Shown piece by piece: positions 1 through 10,836 of a stretch of DNA of 64,000 nt. Location: assembly GCF_030272615.1 (NCBI RefSeq), contig NC_081411.1:214504654-214568653 (forward strand), given 5' to 3'. The notes under the pieces were generated by a model. The model was given only the letters and a program-made list of their open reading frames with translations. It made no database searches and was not told where the DNA came from. The translations under genes and the position numbers were made by a program. Within the stretch, counting starts at the first letter, position 1. Every line of letters starts with the position of its first letter. The DNA is from Cryptomeria japonica. Lineage: Eukaryota; Streptophyta; Pinopsida; Cupressales; Cupressaceae.

Positions 1-348
1 TGTCCTCTTAGAGTATCCACTTTTACTCTTTGAACATGTTCATCACTGCCATACATAGATATGAGCTTGTCCCACATTGCCTTGGCATCATTGCAGCCTT
101 CTAGATCATTAAACTCTGAGTCGGTCAATGCAAATGTTATTTGAATCATTGCTTGAACATGTTCTTGCTTTGCCTTTATCTCTTCCATTATCAATGGATA
201 GGTGCTAGGTGTAATGAAATCATTCTCCAGATAATATACAACATATTCTCCAACTCCTGATAGGTCTAGCTTCATCCTTTTCTGCCATGTAGAGAAACTA
301 GACTTGTTCAGCTTCGATGCATCGCTCTTATAAATCTTTGGATCTTTT
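1..348 (-). CDS. Ty1/copia Gag, N-terminal part (runs off window)
   Basis: The minus strand stays open from about 348 to the window edge and reads as the first ~115 residues of a copia Gag (UBN2-type). Recognisable blocks are 'FSTWQKRMKLDL', 'ITPSTYPLIMEE' and 'DAKAMWDKLISMYGSDEHV', the last being the family's helical signature. Gag forms the particle that packages the element RNA. The frame begins right after a TGA and has no ATG before the conserved region, so the original start is lost or changed. It lies about 40 bases downstream of a primer-binding site and the 5' LTR at 401-1922, the normal order for a minus-strand element. The rest of the polyprotein is outside the window. Confidence 0.75.
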
Positions 349-386
349 CCTCAAGTACCTTCAAAAATTTTCTTCTGGAGTCCAAT

Positions 387-398
387 CCTCTGATACCA
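387..398 (-). other. Primer-binding site of minus-strand copia element
   Basis: On the minus strand these bases read TGGTATCAGAGG, matching the usual plant copia primer site for initiator-Met tRNA except the last base. It sits two bases inside the LTR edge at 401, which fixes element orientation and LTR boundary. Confidence 0.8.
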
Positions 399-400
399 AT

Positions 401-1922
401 TGATAGTTCTGATACTAATTGTTAAGTACAAATGCCAAGCTAACAAGATGAGAGGGGGGGCTAAATCATACAAACTTAATCTTCCATAAAAACAATAGAT
501 TCAACCTCGGTAACATATACTTCAGCAATATAACCAAAACTGCTAAACAGGCAAAATCATAAGCATATAAACATCATAACACTCATAATACCAGATTTAA
601 AGTGGAAACCAAAATAGGGAAAAACCACTATGGGATTTCGGACCCACTAAGAAATATACTCTTCTAGAGTATGCTCGGTTAAAAGAAAATCCTATTAAAG
701 ATTACAAACACATTGCTAGATGTGACCTGGTTAAGGGATTTCCCTCAGATCTGTTAGGATGTTCACCTTGCTAGAAGTGACCTTGTTAAAGGGTTTCAAT
801 CACTCAATCAAAATGTCACCTTGCTAGAGGGTTTTACAAATAAGACTGTTAAGTCCACTCGGTTAAGAGATTTTTTGTCACTTCACAAAATAACAGTAAT
901 AAAAATCTATCTGCAACTTCACATCTATAATGCTAAAGAAGATTCTTATTTGCTCAATACAATCTAGTCATACGACTTATCTTGTCCCTCTGCTGGGCTC
1001 AATACTTTGTTAATCAAACAGGTCTTCAAGCTTCTGTGCTCGGTAATCACTATGTAGCATCCCTGTGCTTACACTTTCCTGCATGCATTGTTTATCAACA
1101 ATTCCTTATTTATAAACAATTGCTAACCGCTTCATCTCCTTGATCACATATCCCATGATCAATCATAGCCATCAGATCTTCAAACTTGACTAGGTTCAAT
1201 GTATCCTTCAATCTGAAAATGTTTTACCTCACGTTGGAACTTGCATCATTTCTTGGAACTTGTGCTAAGGTATTGCGGTTCAATCTGCGTTGTAGATCTT
1301 TCTCTTGATCTTCCTTTACCATAGATTCTTAACAAACTTCATACATGACATACCAATCATTTAATCAATTCCAGCTCATCAGCTTCCTTCATTAAATAAT
1401 GCTTTTAATCATTTAATGCATTCTGTTACAGCTCGGTTGCAACTCAATAAATACTAAACTTCACTCGGTAGACAGTTTGCCTTCATTAACCGATAGCGAT
1501 AACCTTAGGGTTTACCGACTAGGTTCCTTAGGGTTTACCGACTAGGTTCTTTGCTCGGTAACATAGTCTAGTATTAACCTTACAATCAATAACATATGTA
1601 GGATATCAAAACAATCTAAACATCATGATCTCATCATTGTCTAACTTGGTAATAGTTGCCCATTGAATAACTTATTTCTTCCCATTATTCATCACAATCT
1701 TTCTATGTCTTTTACCGACATCTTTATACTCATCAAATCATACTTCTTAAGATATGGCAACATCATACTGAATTAGAAAATCAATTTCTTGACATCAATG
1801 ACAAAATAATAATATTAAGACAGTAAACATCCTTAATCAGTTATACCCATAATCATCAACAACCTTCTCAATATCCTAATTGAAATGCCAACAATCTCTT
1901 ATTATCTGTTATAATGCCAACA
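401..1922 (-). repeat. 5' LTR of minus-strand copia element, 1522 bp
   Basis: The block begins TGATAG and ends GCCAACA on the plus strand (TG...CA), with a primer-binding site against its left edge. A second copy, about 90% similar by eye, occurs at 22996-24536 with the same ends, which independently confirms both boundaries. Both copies hold the line 'gggatttcggacccactaag' and the repeated 'ctcggtaa' words. The sequence to the right (from 1923) is an unrelated, older copia gag/protease relic, so this element inserted into that one; the other flank is outside the window, so the target duplication cannot be checked. Confidence 0.85.
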
Positions 1923-3150
1923 CAATGGTGTGGGCTTTCTTGATGGTGGAGTTCTTTGCCCAAGCAAGTACCTTTCCTTCCATAAAGGTTAATCTATAAC
2001 CCTTATCTTCAAGTGTAGAAACTAAGAGAAGGTTTCTCTTTATACTAGGTACAAATAGAACTCCAGTCAGCTATAGGGATATGCCTCACTTTAGGTTGAT
2101 ATTGCAGGTTCCTATTCCCATAACTGGATAATTTGAGTCATCACCAATTGTCACTTCTTGATTTGAATTTTCCACAAGTGTATCTAGGTGCTGATGAAAT
2201 CTAGTGATGTGTCGAGATGTTGTACTGTCAATCACCCAAGTGTTGGAACTGGAGGTGACTTGACTAGAGAGGGTTGAGTAGAAGACTAGTCTCTCGGAAT
2301 CACTCCCTTTCTTAACTTCTACTATTAAACCCTGTTACTTGATCCTATCTCGACACTCCATTGCATAGTGCCCATGTTGGTCACATCTGAAATATTGTAT
2401 TTTAGAAATGTCTCTCTTCTTCTTTGAAGACCTCTTTCCATTTGAGTCGTTGTCCATTTTTCTCTTAAAGTTCTTCTTTCCTTTCTTGGGGGAATTAGAG
2501 TTTAGAACTTGAATGTCCTCATTACCATTTTTTTTAATTCCTCTTTTGACTAGTTGAGATTCCTCTCGAATGCAATCTCTTTTCAATCTATCAAACTTAG
2601 GAAATTTAGAATGAGTACTGATTCCTTGAATGAACAATTCCCATGAGGTAGGAAGTCCATTTAGAGCCACCATAGAAAGTTCTTTATTTTCTAATAGATG
2701 TCCAATAGTAGATAGTTGATCCCTAAGCTCAATGATCCTCAAGAAATAGGATGTAATTGTCTCTCCTTTATTCATCTTTATATGGTGTAGTTGATTCTTC
2801 AAGGTGAGAGCCCTGCTAGTGTTGTTGATTTCATAAATGTCGGCTAGGGCTTTGAACATCTGAAAAGATATCTCATATTTAGAAATAACTAGCACAATGT
2901 GGTCTCTCACTAAATCCACAATTATCTTAAGAGCCTTCTCATTGTCCTTGCTCCACTAAATTTTTTCCCTATCATCAAATGGTATAGGAATTTCACTTTT
3001 GACATGGGAGTCAATTTTATTTTCTTTCAAAACAAGCATGATCTTGAATTTCCAAGATACAAAATTTGATGCTACATCTAGTTGATCTTCAAACCTAACT
3101 TCGGTTGCCATTAGGATTATAGGAATGTGATCTACTAAGAGCCAGGTCAA
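1923..3150 (-). pseudogene. Older Ty1/copia gag-protease relic
   Basis: Three blocks of a copia polyprotein lie in order on the minus strand. 2956-3150 is the Gag start ('NFVSWKFKIMLVLKENKI'). 2335-2919 is the UBN2 region ending in a zinc knuckle with pattern CX2-4HX4C ('CDQHGHYAMEC', preceded by 'IQYFR'). 1923-2334 reads through the aspartic protease and GAG-pre-integrase start, with 'DSTTSRHIT' where active enzymes have D[ST]GAS, then 'GVLFVPSIKRNLL'. The altered active site and stop between blocks make it inactive. It is cut at 1922/1923 by the LTR of the nested element; its remaining pol would lie beyond the left end of the window. Confidence 0.8.
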
Positions 3151-3196
3151 TGTCTATATGATCCTTACAGAATTTAATTTGATCTTCCTTAACTTA

Positions 3197-3208
3197 GCTC
3201 TGATACCA
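3197..3208 (-). other. Primer-binding site of older copia relic
   Basis: The minus strand reads TGGTATCAGAGC, the exact plant copia primer site complementary to initiator-Met tRNA. It abuts the TG at 3209, so the LTR of the older element starts there. Confidence 0.8.
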
Positions 3209-3462
3209 TGCTAAGTTTATTTAAATTCTACAGTCAAGAGGATAGAAGAGATGAAGATATAGTCTAGAATTAAATTTGAACTATAGTATTGCAAAGGGAA
3301 AGCAAGCATAACACTTATTAATTTTGGTATTGTCCTTCTCTTTAATGTATGCATCTAATATATATGTGAATGAGAGGGTACGTAGAGAAGAGATATGTCT
3401 TCTCACGTGGGAAGACACATCTCTCCCTACGTACCACTCATAATATCAAAACATGTTTAACA
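3209..3462 (-). repeat. Short LTR of the older copia relic (right edge approximate)
   Basis: The left edge is fixed by the adjoining primer-binding site. The right edge is placed at the first good terminal CA ('catgtttaaca', 3462), giving about 254 bp, a normal size for a small copia LTR. No second LTR is visible to confirm it. Inside is a strong imperfect inverted repeat at 3377-3435 around a CACGTG core, with arms starting GGTACGTAG and ending CTACGTACC. Confidence 0.55.
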
Positions 3463-4879
3463 AACAAATTGCTTGCTTAACTGATCGCGATTTCTTATAA
3501 ATCATTTTAACCCCAGCCCGTTAATATGAAGGGGTGTAACCGATGGCATAAAATAACATTTCCAACCCAATAACATGAAGGGGTGTAATCGGTGGCAATC
3601 ACCATAATCAATTTGATTTATTTATTGTTTATCGTATATACTAATATGTTAACATGTAAGCATCGAAATTATGAAATTGTACAACCGACGTTACAAAAAA
3701 ATGGTTTTGTACATAATTGTTGCTTATGGCAGTGCCTCTTAAAGCAGTACATTCCCATTTTATTATGATCAGTATGGTTTTTATATAGTTTGTATTGATA
3801 TTAGTAGCCCCATCATAGATAATGTGCTCAACTTTTGCATTGTCCTCATATACTTTTGTTTTAACTTTTTAAAGATTTCCAAGATGTGCTAGAATTGACA
3901 ATTTGGTTCTGGCAAGAAATCAAGATTTTATGGTTATGAAATACGTTTTATTCCCCTTATGATTTTTCAATTCTAAGATGTTTAATGCAATATTAAAAAC
4001 ATAGTTGGAGGAATTTGTCTAAAACAAATGATTCATGCAAGTAAGACAAGGGAAGATACTCATATATCATAATGTCTGATTTCAAAGTTTTACTGCGGAG
4101 AAATTATTTGAAGAATGCTTCTAAATGGATTTTTTTTATAATTATTTGAAGTTTAATTTTTTTATTTTTGAATTGATAATATGTAGAAGTTACATTTTAA
4201 TCTAAGATAAAATAGGAGCAATGTGTCTATCTTTACTCATATATCATAATGTCTAATTTCAAAGTTTTATTGCAGAGAAATTATTTGAACAATGCTTCTA
4301 AATGTTTTTTTTTTACAATTATTTGAAGTTTACATTTTTTATTTTTGAGTTGATAATATGTAGAAGTTACATTTCAACCTAAGATATAATAGGAGCAAAG
4401 TGTCTGTCTTTTTCATGGAGTGTGGCGCACCTCGTGGATTATGGGTCCAATAATTCTTCTAACTATTTAGAGAATCTTGTAAAATATAATGGTGTCCATC
4501 CTTCCTTAAATATCCTAAGCGAAACATGTAATTCGAGCTTCAATGTTTATTGTACAATTACACAGGAACCTGGCATATAGAACATGCCAGAACATGTGTT
4601 GGATCTGAAGCTTCGCAAAAGAAACAGGATAGTCATTGCTAATTGACTTACCTTCCCGCATCATCTTTGTTTTATGTTCTATATTTTTTGGAGACAAATT
4701 CAAAGTAGAATAATTTTTTATATTAAAACAAAGCATATGTTAAAAAAATACTTAAGGAAGTAGCCAACATCATAAGGGGCAATCAACACATTTGTCTAGA
4801 GAAGAATAAATAATTAAATTACATTATTCTTTTTAAATGAAACAAAGGGTCAAATCAAGTCAAACAAATTTAAATTTTT
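3463..4879. other. AT-rich intergenic DNA, no gene seen
   Basis: Short open frames here have no recognisable domain. The only structure I see is the tandem duplication at 4058-4411. Confidence 0.6.
4058..4411. repeat. Tandem duplication, two 177-bp units
   Basis: Units 4058-4234 and 4235-4411 both start 'actcatatatcataatgtct' and both end near 'aggagca(a)gtgtct(a/g)tcttt'. They differ by scattered point changes and small T-run length changes, so the duplication is local and not very recent. Confidence 0.85.
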
Positions 4880-7800
4880 TATTTTTATGAATAAACATTT
4901 TCATTAAAATTTAAATAAGTATATTATCCAAAAACAACTAGAGGGATGTAAGATCGATCCTCAAGAGTCATAGGGGTAGTGTCCGAAAATAGCACTAAAA
5001 CATCAAAAAAATATGCGGAGTGCCCAAAAATAGAAATAGCTAAAAACAAACCGCTAAGTGGCTAAAGCATTGGTAGCAAGAGGCATCAATGGATGACGAT
5101 GATCCTTGGGACCCTATACATTAGTGGGGTCAGAGTTTTCATTCAGGAGGGACCATGCTTCATTAGTAGCTGTCTCTTCATTCTCCTTTTACCTGTTGGT
5201 TGGGAAAATAGTCAGAGCAAGCTGTGGGAACCCTTTGGAAGAGTTGACCCAAGTATTATCTCTGCTAGTATCTGGCTAGCTAGAACCACCACTAGAAGAA
5301 AAGTCAACACCCCTCGTACCCACTCGAAGGAAAATCCACCATGTGGAAAAGAGGCTAAGCGATGTTGATTGAAATTTCTACCATCGTGAGACTAGACGCA
5401 AGGAAACTGGGCCTATAGTGGCTATGAACAATGAGAAGAGGAGTTGTAGCTACACCACTGGCCTCGGGGTAGAGAATGGTCACATGGAGGACATTCGTCA
5501 TGGGAGGCAGAAGGGTTTGGAGGCACTCATGTCACCGTACAAGAGGAATTTCCCCAATGATCAAGGAAAACTTGCAAGTGGGCCACCTCGAGTGCAACCT
5601 TGTTGGCTTGCACTTGAATCAGAAGCATTACATTATTATAAATACACACTTTAGTAAAAAGTGACATGAATATTAATAGAACAGTGAGAAAATAAAACAA
5701 CATTTTTATACTTCCATAATGTGAAGAGGATTTCCACCTTGAAAGCACGCCAAATTTGTGTGAATTTGAAGGGAATTTGAGGGGAGCCCTCAAGAAGAGC
5801 CATATGCCAAGTGAAAGTTTCAAGCCAAAATGGCTTTAAAAAATCATGAATCCAATTCCACAAATGTTGAGCTCGGCAAAAAAACTAAAAAAGGTGAGTG
5901 AAAGATTGTGGTTGACCACAAAATGGGCAGTGAAGGTCAAGAACTCCCAAGTGCTACAGTTGAGCTCCCAATGGCAAGCCTTGGAAAAGAATACACCAAG
6001 AAAAGTGAGTTAGCTTAGGTTCAACAATGGCAGACCAAATAGTTTGAAATCTGTGATGCCAAATGTGCTACGGTGACTACAAATGCCACTAGAGATTCAA
6101 AGCTGAAACCATAGGCAAATGAGGCATGAGATAGTGGTAACCCAACCTAGGCTTATAATTGCAAAAGTGCGTGTTGCAAAATCAATACCAATCTTTCCAC
6201 CAGGGTTTGATAGATTGAATTCCCAACTTATGTAGCATATTTAGACGCAAAGCTAACAAGACAAGGTCAAATATTTGTAGATCTGGTCAAGCAAGTTGAA
6301 ACAAAACTTGCATGTCCTCCCAAGAATGAATTTGCATGGTAGATCTAGAGAAAAAGTCCCTAGGGTTGTGAATGCCATGTTTGTGAAAACATAGAACACT
6401 AACCCTAGGAATGTGGGCTAAATGAATCCCTTGAATTTGAAAGAGAAAAGACCACCAAATATTATGATGATTGAAAGAAAGATCATCCTTAATTCCAACT
6501 CCATCCCAATGAAGCTAGGGTTTGACAACGTCCCTGGCACACAAAATGTTTTTGTCAATAAAAGTACCTTCAATATGTACTTTGTCTTTCATGACAAGAA
6601 GGGTTTGAAAGTCGATCCCCTTCCATGAGGGTCTATTAGCTAGATATATGAAATAAATGTAATTTTTGAGAAGAACTTTCCAAACTTCATCACCAGTGAT
6701 GGCCCTAATAGCCTATTTTGTGAATAACGCAAGACTCTGCTTCTATGTAGCTATAAGGCTAACCTGCCAAACTTCGTGGGGAGATAACAATACTCCCAGA
6801 TGACTCTATGAAATCCAATATGGTCCACTATTAAAGCCCACAAAAAATATTGAAGAAACTTCTTAATCTTATTGTAAGAAGCTTTCAAGGGGGTCCAATA
6901 AGAAGAATAGTACACATAGGTAGCAGTAAGAACTTTAGAACAAATTTGGAATTTACCAACCAACAAAAGTAGATTAATAATCTAGAAAGACATTTTTTTC
7001 TCGATTCTAGCAAGAACCAAATTCCACCAGTCCACATGAGAACCCTGGAAGGCAAAGGAAATGCCCAGAAATTGAAAGATTTTCCCATGATGAATCCATT
7101 TCCACACATATTGGAGAATATAATTAGAGGCTGGGAGAAAGGACTGCCTATAAAACTAGGTTTTTTACCATTCAATCGTCAAGCCAGAAGCCAAACAAAA
7201 AGTATCAAGGCATTGCAAAGCTTCATGAACATTATCTTCATCATCAATAAGGGTGAAGAAGGAATCATCTATAAAATGGCCATTGACAAGCTGAGAAGGT
7301 GACTCAAGTAGGGAAATCCCCCTGACCTGCCTAGCAGAAATATCATCTATAAGAAGGTAGCCAAAACCTTTAGTAGCCAACACATATAATGAGGGAGCCA
7401 ATGGATAGCTTTGGGTTTGAGTGGATCAAAATAAGCCAAAAGCCAAATATTGTCAGTCATTGATTGTGATACAAGCTAAGGAGTCTCTATAGAGTATTTG
7501 CACTATTTGAATGAACCAAGGTCCAAACCCTAAGGCCTAGAGAATAGAAGCATAAAAGGCCATTCAATATGGTCATAGGCTTCAACAAATTCCATCTTGA
7601 TAGAGATGGCATTCTATTTGGAGCAGCGAGCCCACCCACACCTTCCCAAACAATAATGATATTATCCAGAATAAATATGGACATGATAAAACTTGTCTTC
7701 TCAAGTCTAACAATTTGCGGGAGGACATGCCAAATCTTGAGAGCTAGCACTTTAGAAATGATCTTGTAAGAGACATTGAGTAAAGTGATGGGATCCCAAT

Positions 7801-8425
7801 TGTAGTTATCCTTAAGGTCCCCTGCCTTAGGGATGAACTTGATGTTCCCTTTGTTAATGAGCTAACCAAGAGATTGAGAATGCAAGGCTTCAAGATAGAC
7901 TTTATGAAGGCCTAAGCCAACATAAGGCCAAAGGGCTTTGTAAAATTCACAGGGGAAGCCATCACAACCCAAGGCATTTTAATTGACCATGGAGAAAATA
8001 ACCACCTCAAGATCTTCAAGGGTCAAGGTTTGATCACAAAAAATATTTTAAAACTCAGAGAGCTAAGAGGGAACAATAGAGAGAATCCCTAAAGGACCTA
8101 TTACATTCAGGAGAATTTTGCTGAGTAGAAAAAACCTTTTCATAATGTTTGATAAAGGCTTAAAGGATATCCGGTAGCTCAAAGAGCACCATTTGGCCAT
8201 CTTTAATGCACTTAATACTAGGTGAGGATTGATGAGCTCTAAGAGCCAAGAAAAATTCTTTGGATGCACAATTTCCCAATTTAAGCCAATGAAGCCTAGC
8301 CTTGATTTGGGCACCATGGGTGACATAACTGTCAACAATTTGTTTCTAGTGTTTGAGTTGACCAACCCGAACTTGCAAGGTAGGACATAAGGGGTTGTTG
8401 GTAAGAGCTTATGTGGCATGATGCA
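4880..8425 (-). mobile_element. LINE (plant L1-type) relic, 5'-truncated
   Basis: Reading the minus strand with frame changes gives LINE pol blocks in the right order. 8200-8300 holds the region before the RT ('ARLHWLKLGN' and 'EFFLALRAHQSS'). About 7690-7850 is the RT fingers ('GNIKFIPKAGDLKDNYNW' then 'LLNVSYKIISKVLALK'). 7165-7401 is the palm ('APSLYVLATKGFGYLL' and 'VNGHFIDDSF', where active enzymes have a xADD box). 5640-5870 is the C-terminal zf-RVT region ('WIHDFLKPFWLETFTWHM'). The minus-strand 3' part near 4880-5040 ends in an A-rich tail typical of LINEs. Many stops and frameshifts make it inactive. Both ends are approximate. Confidence 0.8.
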
Positions 8426-10836
8426 AGGTTTGCTGCTCTAATCAAAAGATTCATTTGTAAAAAAGGAGTCTTCTCCTTTTTGGGTTGTGGTGGTCTCACT
8501 TCTTTTGAGTTCCTCCCACTTGTTCACCTTGTTGGTTGTTATGTAATTGTTTTGGCCTCTAGGGTTTTATCAAATCATAATATACAATGTAACAAAAAAA
8601 CTAAAAGTACTTAATTTGTGATTTTTTCTTTATTTTATATTTTCTTTGGTCCAATCATAAATATATAAGTATGTCCTAATAGTTAATTTATCTTTTTTTG
8701 TGCACAAGTCATTTCAATCTTTGAATCAATCAAAATTCAAATTGTTGTAGTTCCTAATGGTCTAGACTTGTCTATTTGACAACTATTCTTAAACATTTAG
8801 CTAGACAACAAATGAAATCTATCCCTTTTATAAGATTATCTCCTAATTGCACCTTGAATTAGAAATAAGGTTTCACTTTCTTTCTTTGAATCTACTGTAT
8901 ACCCCCTTTTATGTAGAACATTTATTTCATTAATTGCATATATATATAATAATTATGCATACCTTTGATGCATAATACCTCATAAATCTTTAGATTTGAG
9001 TGGTATTTTCTTCCTTGTACACCAATATGTAATGTTGTATCCTCCAAATATTGGAATTAGCATACTACACATTACATTTCCCACTATAGTTTTCATAATA
9101 GTGATGCACACAATGATCCAAAAATTTAACACAACTTTTAAAGAGATCTTTGTAAATGGACACTCGCCTTGTCCCATCAAATAAAACTCACACACACATA
9201 AATCCTTATATTATTGTACTTTGATGAATAAGTAATGACTTCAATAATGATACACTTAATTACAATAAAAGATTTGAACATATAACCCCTCTAAAAAAAT
9301 TCAAATATCTAAAGTGCATATCCCTTTAAAAATAAATAAACAAACTTTTCATAAAATAAAATAAGTCAAATAATTTTTACATGACACATATAGGTTAAGA
9401 CATAAAACTATTAAAGATATGAAAAGGTATCAATTTAACAAGGATTATGCATTAAAAGAACATAAAATTTTAGGTGAAATTTAAATGCAAGAAAACTTCT
9501 AGATGTACTCTTCTCTTTCTATGGCCTACACACTTCACATGGCATACAATATACCTTTACTCATAAACAGCGAGTAAAAAGGGGGCCTCAAAATAAATGA
9601 TTGTAGATGCATTCCCTTTACTTTAGTGATCTCTTTGTTGCACATACATGATCCAAATAGTAGCTCAATGATTATCTACATTTTTCATGAATAAAGTAGA
9701 AAGATATTAATAATTCATTTCAAAATATATTATGAAGGATTTTTTTCTTATGTTTCAATATTGAAGAATGCATATATTTTGAAGTTGCAAGGGATTTGAT
9801 TTAAACTCAATCAAAATTATTGTCTAGATAGTTTGAGAGTCTTAAGTATCTCAAAAAAATATACCCTTTTGAGTGTAATTAAACACCTTGATGGAGCCTA
9901 TGGATGCATATCGGTATGGACCATCATCCAATAATTTAGGAGATCTATGATTCAATGGTTTGGAAAGGTTGTAATCTAGATATTCAAAAATTGAGCTAGA
10001 GAGCTACACATTTCCAAAGGTTATGAAGTAGCTTGATGGAGTTTCTGTTGACGCATAAATTTTATTTGAATTTTTTTTCTAAAAAAAAAATATTTGCTTG
10101 TTTTGATCAACATGTTTTATTTGTGTGAAATATAAATCTTAAAAAGAGATGTTAGAATAATAAGCTTTACATATAACAATAAAATCACCTTACTAACTTT
10201 TAACATATTATTATTAAAATAATTAATTGTATTCAAATAACTAGAAAAATTATGTTTAAAACACTTTAAAAAGAACATATTCTAAAAGATTAAAAAATAA
10301 CTCAATGATATAATCATTATTCATAATTTTACTCTTCGATTATCTAGAAGACCAACTAGAAAGTCTATGTCAGAAAGATAATTAACACAATAAGTCCAAA
10401 GAACATAATTGATGTGTTGAAAGTTTTGTGTGTTGCATTATTTATCATATAAAAAAGAACAGAACAAAGTTAAGTCAAGAAAGGAAGCTAAGAAGACAAG
10501 CCCAATGGAAATTATTGCTTGTGTTCCGCGTGGAATTGTTGTGTCCTTTCTCATGGAAAACTCCTCGAAGATGCAAAGTCGGTTACTCTTTATGATGCTA
10601 CGAAGAAGCTGATTTTATGAAGAACAGTCGGCTATCAGTCGGCTTTCTGAAGAGGTTTTAATGCCTTTGAATCGCTGTAAACGATTGGCGCAAATTTTGC
10701 ACCCAGCTATCTTTTCTGTAAGACTTTAGTTTGTTTGATCATATAACAATTTAATAAGGTGTTCTATATCTCTGATTAGTTATCTTTCTCCTCGAATTTT
10801 TCAGCCTGATTGATAGAGCCCTTTAATAGCACCAAA
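8426..10836. other. AT-rich intergenic DNA upstream of kinase copy 1
   Basis: No open frame with a recognisable domain, no RNA gene and no clear repeat end. 10505-10830 presumably contains promoter and 5' leader of the kinase gene. A possible leader intron may run from a GT near 10720 to the 'ttttcag' at about 10797-10803, but I cannot fix a transcription start. Confidence 0.5.

Noticed and set aside
5093-5664. Plus-strand open frames of 60-90 codons
   Set aside because: They lie opposite the 3' part of the minus-strand LINE and show no domain.
8411-8614. 67-codon plus-strand frame at the 5' edge of the LINE relic
   Set aside because: No similarity recognised and it spans the approximate element boundary.
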